52,897 bases of DNA from Bryobacteraceae bacterium (GTDB lineage Bacteria > Acidobacteriota > Terriglobia > Bryobacterales > Bryobacteraceae), in the NCBI GenBank assembly GCA_019748195.1, contig JAIEPW010000004.1:1-52897 (forward strand). The letters are read 5' to 3'. The position numbers were made by a program, and so were the translations under genes. Of the stretch, positions 1 through 7,921 are shown in pieces. Every line of letters starts with the position of its first letter. The first letter of the stretch is position 1. The notes beneath the pieces are model-generated. The model had not been told where the DNA came from, ran no database searches, and worked only from the letters and a program-made list of their open reading frames with translations.

Positions 1-1
1 A

Positions 2-85
2 GGGCTGAAGCGGATCTACCTGCAGGCGGTGGATCACACGAATGTCATTCAGCCGTGGCGGCAAATGGGCACGTGGACGCGATAG
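2..85 (+). CDS. C-terminal end of an unidentified protein (5' truncated by window)
   Basis: A reading frame open from base 2 ends at a TAG at 83-85 and gives 27 residues rich in aromatic residues, including the string HTNVIQPWRQMGTWTR. I do not recognise the family. It lies 65 bases upstream of the oxidase-assembly operon on the same strand. It could therefore be the preceding gene of that locus, but no motif links it to respiration. The frame is short and could be chance, although its composition looks protein-like. Confidence 0.45.
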   Translation, partial: GLKRIYLQAVDHTNVIQPWRQMGTWTR

Positions 86-106
86 TCTGGCCGGAAAAAT
101 TCGCGT

Positions 107-112
107 TATACT
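107..112 (+). promoter_or_regulatory. Candidate -10 element upstream of the oxidase-assembly operon
   Basis: TATACT lies 38 bases before the start codon of the heme A synthase-like gene, in a locally AT-rich stretch within otherwise GC-rich DNA. No good TTGACA-like hexamer sits 16-18 bases upstream, so this is only half a promoter by sequence. It is the best candidate for starting transcription of the four-gene cluster. Confidence 0.35.
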
Positions 113-150
113 AGAATTTCGCGCTGGGCTCGCAAGACATTCCTGTAACC

Positions 151-966
151 ATGCACAACCACGCCGAACGGTTGCATCAACTCGCCAAGTTATTGGTGTT
201 GTTGGCTTTAGTTTCCCTCGGCACGGGGGCTGCGGTGGTGTCGGGGTTTACCGGGGCGTTGCCCGCGCACAAGATGGTGTCACGCGGCCTGGTGGTGTTC
301 GCGGCCGCGGGGACGTTCCTGGCCTTTCGTAGCGCTGCTCCGGCGGCGCGCAGAACATCAGTTGCCGGCTTTGCGGCTCTTCTGCTGGCTGCGTTCACCG
401 GCGAACTCGTTGCGAACGGCGAAGCGGTGCGAATCCTGCATTCGGCACTCGCGCAGATCTATGCGGTCACCGCCTTTCTGCTGATCCTGTATTCGGCAGG
501 CGACCGGGTGGAAGAGGCGAATCCGGCAGCCGACCAGGGCTGGCCTTCGCTGCGCTCCATGAGCGTGTTTAACGCCGTTCTGGTGGGGACGCAGATCGCG
601 CTGGGAATTGGCATACGGCACGACCTTCTGGGTGTGCTGCCGCACGCCATCACGGGCTTTTTCGTTGCCGCTATTAGCCTGATGACGGGCATGTTCGCTC
701 TCACGCAGCTTCCGTCGCATGCGCCCGTGCGAGAGGCGGCGCACGGCGTGCTCGGCCTGATGCTGCTTCAGGTGATGCTGGGAATCGGCGCGCTGCTGGC
801 GCGCATGTCGGAGAATATTGACGCCTGGGCGGTCGTGCTGACATCCGGACATACGATGGTGGGAGCGGCGAGCTGGGGTGCGAGCGTAATCCTGGCAATC
901 CGCGTGTTCCGATCCGTGAGGCCCCGACTCGCCGCGGGAAGCGAAGAGGCGGTGGCCGCGCGATGA
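151..966 (+). CDS. ctaA: COX15/CtaA-family heme A synthase-like membrane protein
   Basis: This polytopic membrane protein of 271 residues has about seven or eight hydrophobic segments. Histidines sit at helix ends around residues 40, 97, 165 and 234, the pattern used by COX15/CtaA to bind haem. The family oxidises the C8 methyl of haem O to make haem A for aa3-type cytochrome oxidases. Identity rests on the helix and histidine layout and on the next gene, heme O synthase, whose start codon overlaps its stop. It is shorter than typical CtaA. The usual Glu of the E-x-x-H motif is not seen near His40 (the string reads ALPAHKM), so activity is less certain than family membership. Confidence 0.8.
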   Translation: MHNHAERLHQLAKLLVLLALVSLGTGAAVVSGFTGALPAHKMVSRGLVVFAAAGTFLAFRSAAPAARRTSVAGFAALLLAAFTGELVANGEAVRILHSALAQIYAVTAFLLILYSAGDRVEEANPAADQGWPSLRSMSVFNAVLVGTQIALGIGIRHDLLGVLPHAITGFFVAAISLMTGMFALTQLPSHAPVREAAHGVLGLMLLQVMLGIGALLARMSENIDAWAVVLTSGHTMVGAASWGASVILAIRVFRSVRPRLAAGSEEAVAAR

Positions 967-1808
967 AGGATTACATAGCGCTTACCAAGCCTCGCATCAC
1001 TTGGCTGATCCTGATGAGCACCGGCGTCGGGTTCTGGTTCGGGCTGCGGGACGCTCTGGACTGGTGGGTCCTGCTGCACGCGATGGTGGGAACCGGGTTG
1101 ATCGCCTCTGGAACGGCCGCGTTGAATCAGTGGTATGAGCGTGAGGCGGATGCCAAGATGCGGCGCACGCAGGACCGGCCACTTCCTGCGGGAAGGCTGA
1201 CGGCTGGCCGAGCCGCGGCTTTCTCGATCGCGCTCTCGATCGCCGGATTCCTGGAGCTGGGATTCGGGGCCAACTGGTTAACGGCGTGGCTGGGCGCATT
1301 CACGCTGGCAACGTATTTGTTTCTGTACACGCCGCTGAAGCGGCGGACGCCGCATTCCACGACGATCGGGGCGGTGCCCGGCGCCATGCCGCCGCTAATC
1401 GGGTTCGCGGCCTCGGCGGGCGAGCTGAACGCGCAGGCGTGGGTTCTGTTCGCGATCCTGTTTCTGTGGCAGTTCCCGCACTTCTACGCGATCGCGTGGC
1501 TGTATCGCGAGGATTACGCCCGGGCCGGGATTCGCATGCTGCCGGTGGTGGAGCCGTCCGGCGAATCCACGGCCCGGCGCATGGTGTTCTGTTCGCTGGC
1601 GCTGGTCCCGGTGACCTTGCTGCCCACATTTCTGGGAATGACCGGCAGCCTCTACCTGGCCGCTGCGATTGTTTTGGGCGGCTGGTTTGTGTTCGCCACG
1701 ATGAAGATCATGGCGGACCGCAGCCTGGTGCAGGCGCGCAACGTGCTGCTCGCGTCCGTGATCTACCTCCCGGTGCTTTATGCCCTCCTGGTGCTGGACC
1801 GGAGCTAG
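963..1808 (+). CDS. ctaB: Protoheme IX farnesyltransferase (heme O synthase)
   Basis: This UbiA-superfamily prenyltransferase of 281 residues transfers farnesyl to haem b to make haem O in the inner membrane. The first Asp/Arg-rich loop is clear near residues 55-80: NQWYEREADAKMRRTQDRP matches the family N-x3-(D/E)-x3-D-x2-M-x-R-T-x2-R-P motif. The second conserved region, LWQFPHFYAIAWLYREDYAR near residue 175, is diagnostic of CyoE/CtaB. Length is normal. ATG overlaps the upstream TGA (ATGA), indicating translational coupling with the heme A synthase-like gene. Product and substrate flow are thus heme b to heme O to heme A. Confidence 0.96.
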   Translation: MKDYIALTKPRITWLILMSTGVGFWFGLRDALDWWVLLHAMVGTGLIASGTAALNQWYEREADAKMRRTQDRPLPAGRLTAGRAAAFSIALSIAGFLELGFGANWLTAWLGAFTLATYLFLYTPLKRRTPHSTTIGAVPGAMPPLIGFAASAGELNAQAWVLFAILFLWQFPHFYAIAWLYREDYARAGIRMLPVVEPSGESTARRMVFCSLALVPVTLLPTFLGMTGSLYLAAAIVLGGWFVFATMKIMADRSLVQARNVLLASVIYLPVLYALLVLDRS

Positions 1809-2334
1809 AGCCGTCCTGGCTGCCTGCCTCATCCTGCTTGCGGGCTGTGGACCGGACCTGCCGTCTTATGGCGTGGTATCGCGGTTTTCCCTTACGGACG
1901 CCCGGAATCGCACCATGAACAGCGCCGAACTCGACGGCAAAGTGTGGGTCGCGAACTTTATCTTCACCCACTGCGCCGGACCGTGCCCGCGCATGTCGGG
2001 TGACATGAAGCGGCTGGAGGAGGCGTTCCCGGGTGAACAGAAGCTGCGCTTTGTCTCGTTCACCGTGGACCCGGATCGCGACACGCCGGAGGTTCTAGGC
2101 GCTTATGCCAGGCGCTTCCGCGCGGGCGACCGATGGTATTTCCTGACCGGACCGCGGGCGACGCTGCATGAGCTGAAGCGCAACACCTTCAAGCTCGGTG
2201 ACGTCGCCGGCAACCTGGAGCACTCTACTCGATTCGCCCTGGTGGATACGGAGGGCCGCATTCGAGGGTTTTACCGCTCCGAGGAGCCTGAGTTCATCCA
2301 ACAGATCAGCAAGGACATCCGCAAACTCTTATGA
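1780..2334 (+). CDS. SCO1/SenC-family copper chaperone, lipoprotein
   Basis: This thioredoxin-fold protein of 184 residues is of the SCO1/SenC/PrrC family, which delivers copper to the CuA site of cytochrome oxidase subunit II. The copper-binding motif CAGPC (C-x3-C) follows the FIFTHC strand near residue 67, and the distal histidine is in the string LEHSTRF. A signal sequence ends in a lipobox (LLAGC, Cys23), so it is probably membrane-anchored facing the periplasm. The ATG chosen overlaps the end of ctaB by 29 bases. A later non-ATG start would still keep the lipobox. The DUF420 gene overlaps its 3' end. Confidence 0.9.
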   Translation: MPSWCWTGARAVLAACLILLAGCGPDLPSYGVVSRFSLTDARNRTMNSAELDGKVWVANFIFTHCAGPCPRMSGDMKRLEEAFPGEQKLRFVSFTVDPDRDTPEVLGAYARRFRAGDRWYFLTGPRATLHELKRNTFKLGDVAGNLEHSTRFALVDTEGRIRGFYRSEEPEFIQQISKDIRKLL

Positions 2335-2747
2335 TCACCGTTACGGATCTGCCGGCGGTCAACGCGACTCTGAACGCGACGGCTGCGATTTTGCTGGTTG
2401 TGGGGCTGCTGCTGATCCGGCGCAAGCGGATGGAGGCTCACAAGCGGGTGATGGTCGCGGCGCTGGGCGTCTCGGTTGTGTTCCTTGCGTCGTACCTCGT
2501 GTATCACTACAACGTGGGGTCCGTGAGGTTCACGCGGCAGGACTGGACGCGACCGCTGTACTTCGCCATTTTGATTTCGCACACGGTGCTGGCCGCCTCG
2601 GTGCCGTTCCTGGCGATCGTGACGCTGCGGCGGGCCTGGAAGGGGGATTTCGCGAAGCACCGCCGGATCGCGAAGGTCACGTTGCCGATCTGGCTGTATG
2701 TCTCGGTGACGGGGGTGATCGTGTACTGGATGCTGTACCGGATGTGA
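2331..2747 (+). CDS. DUF420 (CtaM-like) membrane protein
   Basis: This protein of 138 residues has four predicted membrane helices. It carries the DUF420 features: AHKRVM after helix 1-2, YHYNVGS after helix 2, an SHTVLA helix 3 and a KHRRIAK-x-T-LPIW helix 4 with conserved histidines. DUF420 proteins include CtaM, which is required for aa3 oxidase function in Staphylococcus. Position directly after SCO1, with a 4-base overlap, fits a role in oxidase maturation. The exact biochemical role is not known, and the histidines could bind haem or metal. Confidence 0.85.
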   Translation: MITVTDLPAVNATLNATAAILLVVGLLLIRRKRMEAHKRVMVAALGVSVVFLASYLVYHYNVGSVRFTRQDWTRPLYFAILISHTVLAASVPFLAIVTLRRAWKGDFAKHRRIAKVTLPIWLYVSVTGVIVYWMLYRM

Positions 2748-2758
2748 GCCCGGACCAG

Positions 2759-3331
2759 CTATTTCACGACCAGCCGGACCTCCACGCGGATCTTCATCGC
2801 TTCGCCCGTAACTTCGATTTCTCCGACCTCGAAATGGGCGAGTTCGTTTTTCACGGGCAGCCCCGGGGGCACGGCTTCCAGCAACTTCGCCATGTCGGTA
2901 CGCAGCGAGTAGGCGAACTCCCTGGCGAAGCCGGAAGCGAGGCCTTCCCGGACTTTGCGGGCGTAGAAGCCGTCCTTCAAGCTGGTGACTTCAATGTCCT
3001 TCAGCGTGATCAAACCCTCCTTGACGTAGGGAATTCCGGTGATGGTCACGTCGAACTCGTCGCCCGGGCCTACGCAGGCGCCCAGGAAATTGACACCGTT
3101 CCGCCCGCTGAAGCGGGTCTCGAAACGCAGCCTGCCGTTTTCAGCGGCGATGCGGGGCTGGTCCAGCCATCCGAAATGGCATTTGCTGTCGGCCTTGCCC
3201 TGCACCAGCCGGCGCCCGTCGACGGTGAACATCTGGCCGCCCAGAATGCGCTCCAGGGCAGGGAAGGTGATCTCCAGGTCGAGGGCCGCCGCGGGCAGGG
3301 ACAGGAACAGGAGGAGGAGGGGCGAACGCAT
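2759..3331 (-). CDS. Secreted protein of unknown function
   Basis: This 190-residue protein has a short N-terminal signal peptide (MRSPLLLLFLSLPAAALDLE, cleavage after AAA or AAL). The rest alternates hydrophobic and polar residues as in a beta-rich fold, with two cysteines near residues 51 and 85. I do not recognise the family. It is convergent with DUF420 and divergent from the next small secreted protein, so it is probably a single-gene unit. A GATAAT-like -10 hexamer lies on the minus strand at 3343-3348, only 12 bases before the ATG. Confidence 0.75.
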   Translation of the reverse strand: MRSPLLLLFLSLPAAALDLEITFPALERILGGQMFTVDGRRLVQGKADSKCHFGWLDQPRIAAENGRLRFETRFSGRNGVNFLGACVGPGDEFDVTITGIPYVKEGLITLKDIEVTSLKDGFYARKVREGLASGFAREFAYSLRTDMAKLLEAVPPGLPVKNELAHFEVGEIEVTGEAMKIRVEVRLVVK

Positions 3332-3368
3332 GAGAAATCAACATTATCCCATGCGATGATGAAAGCAG

Positions 3369-3695
3369 ATGAGTGTTCCGCGGCGATGGTGGTTTGCCTT
3401 GGGGCTGGCGGGAGCAGCGGCCGCTCAGGTCCGCCCGCGGCCCGGCGAGCCGCGAAGCCCATTCCCCGAGGATGATGTCCGCCTTCCCAGCGGAAAAAGC
3501 CAGAAGGACGAAATCCTGAAGGCGGAGCATGCCAAGGCGCTCGAGGATTTGAAGAACATCAAGCGGCTGGCGGGCGAGATCGAGCAGGAGCTCGAAAAGA
3601 ACGATCGCTTCATTCTTTCGCTCGGCGCCATCAAGAAGTCCGAGGAAATCGAAAAGCTGGCGCGCAAACTCAAGGATCGTCTGAAAATGTTCTGA
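3369..3695 (+). CDS. Small secreted or periplasmic coiled-coil protein, unknown function
   Basis: This 108-residue protein has a signal peptide (Arg-rich start, hydrophobic core, cleavage near AAAAQ). A proline-rich stretch follows, then a highly charged helix from about residue 42 to the end (KAEHAKALEDLKNIKRLAGE), typical of a coiled coil. I do not recognise a named family. It stands 28 bases upstream of pyrR on the same strand and may be cotranscribed with it, although nothing links it to pyrimidine synthesis. Confidence 0.75.
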   Translation: MSVPRRWWFALGLAGAAAAQVRPRPGEPRSPFPEDDVRLPSGKSQKDEILKAEHAKALEDLKNIKRLAGEIEQELEKNDRFILSLGAIKKSEEIEKLARKLKDRLKMF

Positions 3696-3723
3696 AGCGC
3701 GACTGTGTTACGCTGATGCGTTT

Positions 3724-4290
3724 ATGGCCGTCACGCGTGTGAAGTCGCAGTTGATGAGCGCTTCCGAAATCGACCGCACCCTGGTCCGGCTGGCGCATGA
3801 AGTTCTGGAGCGGACCAGCGACCTGGATCAGCTCGCTTTCATCGGCATCCGCCGCCGCGGCGTGCCGATGGCGCAGCGCCTGAGCCGGAAGATCAAGGAT
3901 CTGGAATCGCGCGAGATCCCGTGCGGGATTCTGGACATCAACCTGTACCGGGACGACCTTTCCACGGTGGGAATCCAGCCGGTGCTCAACGCGACCGAGA
4001 TCGGGTTCGACGTGAAGGGGCGCGACATCATCCTGATGGATGACGTGTTGTACACCGGGCGCACGGTGCGCGCCGCCCTGGACGCGCTGTTTGAACTGGG
4101 CAGGCCGGCGCGGGTGCGGCTGCTGGTGCTGATTGACCGCGGCCATCGCGAGCTGCCGATCGAAGCGAGTTTCGTGGGGCGCACGGTGCAGACCACGGCG
4201 ATCGAGATCATCGAAGTGAAGTTCCAGGAGGTCGACGGCGTGGAGCGCGTATTGCTCTGCGAGAAAGCCGGCGAGCCCGAAGCAGCGTGA
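3724..4290 (+). CDS. pyrR: PyrR bifunctional regulator / uracil phosphoribosyltransferase
   Basis: This type I phosphoribosyltransferase-fold protein of 188 residues carries the PRPP-binding loop IILMDDVLYTGRTVRAALDA near residues 100-120. That string is the PyrR signature and distinguishes it from Upp. The family binds pyr mRNA in response to UMP and often retains uracil phosphoribosyltransferase activity. It is the first gene of a pyrR-pyrB-pyrC run with overlapping stop and start codons, which supports the role. No good Shine-Dalgarno sequence precedes the ATG, and only 28 bases separate it from the upstream gene. Confidence 0.95.
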   Translation: MAVTRVKSQLMSASEIDRTLVRLAHEVLERTSDLDQLAFIGIRRRGVPMAQRLSRKIKDLESREIPCGILDINLYRDDLSTVGIQPVLNATEIGFDVKGRDIILMDDVLYTGRTVRAALDALFELGRPARVRLLVLIDRGHRELPIEASFVGRTVQTTAIEIIEVKFQEVDGVERVLLCEKAGEPEAA

Positions 4291-5216
4291 GCATGACGGG
4301 CGGTCTATTGGGGATCGAGGATCTGGATCGAGCGGAAATCCAGGCGGTGCTGGACCGCGCGCGCGATTTCCAGGCCGTGCAGCGGGCCAGCTTCTCCCGC
4401 CTGGATGTGTTGAAGGGGAAGATGGTGGTGAACCTGTTCTTTGAAGCGTCCACGCGGACCCGCACCAGCTTCGAAATCGCGGCGCGGCGGCTGGGCGCGG
4501 ACGCGATCTCCATAACGGCGCAGGCCTCCAGCGTGGAAAAAGGCGAATCGCTGGTGGATACCCTGAATACGCTGGCGGCGATGCACCCCCACGCGATCAT
4601 CATGCGCCACTCGGCTTCGGGAGCGCCGCACTTTCTGGCGCGCTACCTGCCGACGCCGATCATCAACGCCGGCGACGGGACGCATGAGCACCCCACGCAG
4701 GCGCTGCTGGACGCGCGCACGATTCTCGATCACCTGCCGTCGCTCGAAGGCCTGCGGGTGGCGATCATCGGCGACATCGCGCACAGCCGCGTGGCGCGGT
4801 CCAACCTGTACCTGCTCTCGAAGTTCGGCGCCGGAATCGTGCTCTGCGGCCCCGCCCCGCTGCTGCCGCAGGAAATGGGACGCCTGGCGCCTGGCGTCAC
4901 GCTGACCACGCAGCTTGCGGAAGCGATCCGGGACGCCGACGTCATCATGATGCTTCGCGTGCAACTGGAACGCATGCACGAGGCGGCTTACCCGGGAAGT
5001 GAGTACTTCAAGTTTTACGGCCTGCGGCTGGAGCACCTGAAACTGGCCAAGCCGAACGTGATCGTGATGCACCCCGGACCGATCAACCGCGGGCGCGAGA
5101 TCGCTTCCGAGGTCGCGGATTCGCAGCGCTCCGTGATCCTGAACCAGGTGGAGAACGGAATCGCCGTGCGCATGGCCGTGCTGGAACGCGTCCTGACAAA
5201 CGGAGCCGTGGCATGA
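4287..5216 (+). CDS. pyrB: Aspartate carbamoyltransferase catalytic chain
   Basis: This enzyme of 309 residues condenses carbamoyl phosphate and aspartate in the second step of pyrimidine synthesis. The carbamoyl-phosphate motif FFEASTRTRTSFE is near residue 50, and the later conserved blocks HPTQALLD (near residue 133) and MHPGPINRG (near 260) are present. The start may be GTG at 4287, overlapping the pyrR stop, or ATG at 4293. No regulatory PyrI gene is seen. PyrC follows with an ATGA overlap, so a PyrB-PyrC complex of the kind known in Aquifex is plausible. Confidence 0.97.
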   Translation: MSMTGGLLGIEDLDRAEIQAVLDRARDFQAVQRASFSRLDVLKGKMVVNLFFEASTRTRTSFEIAARRLGADAISITAQASSVEKGESLVDTLNTLAAMHPHAIIMRHSASGAPHFLARYLPTPIINAGDGTHEHPTQALLDARTILDHLPSLEGLRVAIIGDIAHSRVARSNLYLLSKFGAGIVLCGPAPLLPQEMGRLAPGVTLTTQLAEAIRDADVIMMLRVQLERMHEAAYPGSEYFKFYGLRLEHLKLAKPNVIVMHPGPINRGREIASEVADSQRSVILNQVENGIAVRMAVLERVLTNGAVA

Positions 5217-6490
5217 GCCGCGTGGTGATCGCGAACGGCCGGGTCATCGACCCCCTGTCGAAACTCGACGGTGTCGCCGACGTGGCGATGGTGGACGGGC
5301 GGATCGCCCAGGTGGGACGGGATCTCGACCGCACCGGCGCGGAGGTGTTCGACGCGGCGGGACTGATTGTCGCACCCGGCTTCATCGACATGCATGTGCA
5401 CCTGCGGGAACCCGGTTTCGAGCACGCCGAGACCATCGAGAGCGGGGCTCGCGCGGCTGCCGCCGGTGGTTTCACATCGATTTGCCCGATGCCCAACACC
5501 TCGCCGGTGAACGACAACGCCACCGTTACCAGCTATATCGTGGAGCGCGCCAGCCGCCTGGCTTGCGTCAACGTCTTTCCCATCGGCGCAATCACCAAGG
5601 GTTCGCTGGGCGAGGAATTGGCCGCGATCGGCAGCATGAAGCAGGCCGGCATCGTAGCCATCTCCGACGACGGCAAACCGGTGATGAATGCGCGGGTGAT
5701 GCGGCGCGCCATGGAGTACGCCGCGGGCTTCGGGCTCCCGGTGATCAACCATTGCGAAGATCTCCATCTCAGCGCCGGCGGCGATATGCACGAGGGCCAG
5801 GTGAGCACCAGGCTCGGACTTCGGGGCATCCCCTCGGCGTCGGAGGACGTGATGGTGGCGCGCGACCTTCTGCTGGCGGAGTTGACCGGGGCGCGATACC
5901 ATGTCGCGCACATCTCCGCGCGCCACTCGGTGGCCATGGTGCGATTCGCCCGCCACCGTGGACTTCCCGTAACCTGCGAGGCGACGCCTCATCATTTCGC
6001 GTTGCACGACTGCGAGATGAAGCCCTACGACTCCAATTACAAGATGAAGCCGCCGCTGCGCCATTCGAGCGACGCCGAAGCGGTGGCGCAGGGGCTTGCG
6101 GACGGGACGGTGGGCGCCATCGCCACGGATCACGCGCCGCATCCCGGCAGCGAGAAAATGCAGGAGTTCGAGAAATGCCCCTTCGGGATTCTGGGTCTCG
6201 AAACCGCCCTGGGCCTCGCGCTGGAACACCTGGTGCATCCGGGGCGCATCACGGTAGGGAAGCTGGTGGAGCTGTTCACAACGGGTCCGGCCGGGATTCT
6301 TTCGCTGAATCGCGGCACGCTGGCGGAGGGAGCGCCCGGAGATGTCACGATCTTCTCGCTCGACCGCGAGTGGACTTATGATGTGAACAAGTCGTTTTCG
6401 AAGTCGCGGAATTCGCCGTTTCATGGGCATCCGTTTCGGGGCGGGCCGGTGGCCACCATTGTGAAGGGGGAATTCGTGTGGCGGATCTGA
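5213..6490 (+). CDS. pyrC: Dihydroorotase, class I
   Basis: This amidohydrolase of 425 residues cyclises carbamoyl aspartate to dihydroorotate. Metal ligands are visible: the HxH motif in FIDMHVHLREPG (near residue 60), later histidines in NHCED and HISARHS, and the catalytic Asp in ATDHAPH near residue 305. Because all metal ligands are present it should be an active enzyme rather than the inactive PyrC-prime form. It is the last gene of the pyr run and ends 4 bases from the convergent LRR gene. Confidence 0.97.
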   Translation: MSRVVIANGRVIDPLSKLDGVADVAMVDGRIAQVGRDLDRTGAEVFDAAGLIVAPGFIDMHVHLREPGFEHAETIESGARAAAAGGFTSICPMPNTSPVNDNATVTSYIVERASRLACVNVFPIGAITKGSLGEELAAIGSMKQAGIVAISDDGKPVMNARVMRRAMEYAAGFGLPVINHCEDLHLSAGGDMHEGQVSTRLGLRGIPSASEDVMVARDLLLAELTGARYHVAHISARHSVAMVRFARHRGLPVTCEATPHHFALHDCEMKPYDSNYKMKPPLRHSSDAEAVAQGLADGTVGAIATDHAPHPGSEKMQEFEKCPFGILGLETALGLALEHLVHPGRITVGKLVELFTTGPAGILSLNRGTLAEGAPGDVTIFSLDREWTYDVNKSFSKSRNSPFHGHPFRGGPVATIVKGEFVWRI

Positions 6491-6494
6491 AGCG

Positions 6495-7148
6495 TCAACG
6501 GTACACCAGGCAGCCGCGAGCTTCGAGAGCTCCCAGCCACTCCGGTGGTTCGTAACCCGGAATCCAGCGAAGGTCCAGCTTGTCCAGGCGCGGCAACTCC
6601 GCCAGGCAACGGGGCAAGTACTCCAGGGGCGCTCCGCGCAGATCCAGGTGGCGCAGCTCGCGAAGGTGCTCCACCGTGTCCGGGATCCGCCGGATCCGGG
6701 TGTCGCGCAAATGCAGCTCCCGCAGGAGAGTCAATTCTCCGATGGCGCCGGGCAGCTCCTCAAACGGGTTCTCTCCGGCGCGCAACTCCACCAGGCCACG
6801 CATGCCGCAAACGCACTTGGGGAACGTATCCAGGCGATTCCGGCTGATGTTGAGGTAACGGAGCCGGGTCAAGCGCTCCAGCGATGCGGGAAGCCCGGCA
6901 AGTTGGTTGTCGTGGAGATATAGAAACCCGGTCAGATTCTCCAGTTCCGCAAGGGTCTCCGGAAGCGAGCGAAGCTGATTGTGGCCCAGGTCCAGCGTGC
7001 GCAGGCGCTTCAATCGTCCGATAGCGGGCGCGATCTCCGTCAGGTCGTTATCGGCCAGAATCAGCGTCTCCAGATCCACCCGGTCCCAGACGGACTCGGG
7101 AACCGCGCCCAGCCGCTGCTTCCACAGATCGAGAACGGCGCGGCTCAT
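6495..7148 (-). CDS. Leucine-rich-repeat protein, cytoplasmic
   Basis: This 217-residue protein is made of about eight leucine-rich repeats of roughly 23 residues (pattern LxxLxLxxNxLxxLPxxIxxL; for example LRTLDLGHNQLRSLPETLAE), running from about residue 28 to the end. No signal peptide or membrane helix is present, so it should be intracellular. LRR solenoids bind other proteins. There is no attached E3-ligase, kinase or Roc GTPase domain. Its start codon overlaps the stop of the TetR gene by 4 bases, which suggests cotranscription. Confidence 0.9.
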   Translation of the reverse strand: MSRAVLDLWKQRLGAVPESVWDRVDLETLILADNDLTEIAPAIGRLKRLRTLDLGHNQLRSLPETLAELENLTGFLYLHDNQLAGLPASLERLTRLRYLNISRNRLDTFPKCVCGMRGLVELRAGENPFEELPGAIGELTLLRELHLRDTRIRRIPDTVEHLRELRHLDLRGAPLEYLPRCLAELPRLDKLDLRWIPGYEPPEWLGALEARGCLVYR

Positions 7149-7765
7149 TTCAGGCCGCGGATGATGTTCGCCACGGACAAATCCACCAACTGGTCCTTCG
7201 GCGCCCAGGGGAACCCGGAATACTCCGTATGCGTGATCAGAAGATCCGTAACGCCGTGGATCATCATCCAGACGCTTTGCGCGGTCACCATGGAGTCGGC
7301 GGTCCGGATGTCGCCGGATTCCATGCAGCGCGCAATGATGCTCCGCAGATGCGAAAACGATTGCAGGCCGATGTTCCCGACGGCCTCACTCTCGATGGTT
7401 TTGCCCTGCTCATCACGGGCGGGTATGCCGAAGGTGGCCAGGTAATGGTGGGGGTGCTGTAATCCGAAATTGATGTAGCATCGCATTCCCTGTTCCAGCC
7501 GCTCCAGCGGCGCGAGATCCCGCTGATCCAGCTCGGTCATCGATTCGTTCAGCTTGGCGAACGTGTCGATGCAGATGCTCTCCAGCAGCTCCTGCTTGTC
7601 CTTGAAGTGCAAATAGATGGTGGAGGGAGCGTACTCGATCTTCTCTGCAATCTTGCGAATGGAGACGTTCTGATATCCGAGCTCCAGGAACAACTCGGAT
7701 GCCGCTGCCTGAATTTTACTTCGAAGGGCTTCTTTCTCGCGAGCGTGACGTTCGGCTACTCCCAT
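7145..7765 (-). CDS. TetR/AcrR-family transcriptional regulator
   Basis: This 206-residue protein has an N-terminal TetR DNA-binding domain (residues about 14-60). The helix-turn-helix is in IRKIAEKIEYAPSTIYLHFK, followed by KDKQELLESI. The C-terminal ligand domain is helical with aromatic residues and resembles TetR_C/WHG domains. It is the first gene of a two-gene unit with the LRR protein and is divergent from the redoxin gene. Inverted repeats just upstream of its start codon may be its operator. The ligand is unknown. Confidence 0.92.
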   Translation of the reverse strand: MGVAERHAREKEALRSKIQAAASELFLELGYQNVSIRKIAEKIEYAPSTIYLHFKDKQELLESICIDTFAKLNESMTELDQRDLAPLERLEQGMRCYINFGLQHPHHYLATFGIPARDEQGKTIESEAVGNIGLQSFSHLRSIIARCMESGDIRTADSMVTAQSVWMMIHGVTDLLITHTEYSGFPWAPKDQLVDLSVANIIRGLK

Positions 7766-7800
7766 TTGGTGAACACCATTAGGCTACCAAACGCTGTTCA
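7765..7800. promoter_or_regulatory. Candidate TetR operator: two overlapping inverted repeats
   Basis: TTTGGT (7765-7770) is mirrored by ACCAAA (7786-7791), and TGAACA (7770-7775) by TGTTCA (7795-7800). A small perfect palindrome, GGTGAACACC, lies at 7768-7777. All three sit at or just upstream of the tetR start codon, in the region shared with the divergent redoxin gene. TetR-family repressors commonly bind such sites to control themselves and a divergent gene. Binding is inferred. Confidence 0.4.
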
Positions 7801-7921
7801 GGAAAGCAATCGGGCGCTGGGTCGAAACGCGCAGCCAGATGTTCGCAAGCTGAAAACACGATACTTGTGCACGTAGCTTCGGCACTTGATTCGGCTTGGC
7901 CGGTGCAATAGGCTGTTAAGA

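Noticed and set aside
2198-3475. A 425-codon open frame on the plus strand overlapping several small genes
   Set aside because: It crosses the SCO1, DUF420 and two secreted-protein genes in other frames; composition is that of a shadow frame.
5015-6430. A 471-codon open frame on the minus strand
   Set aside because: It is antisense to pyrC, whose active-site motifs are intact.
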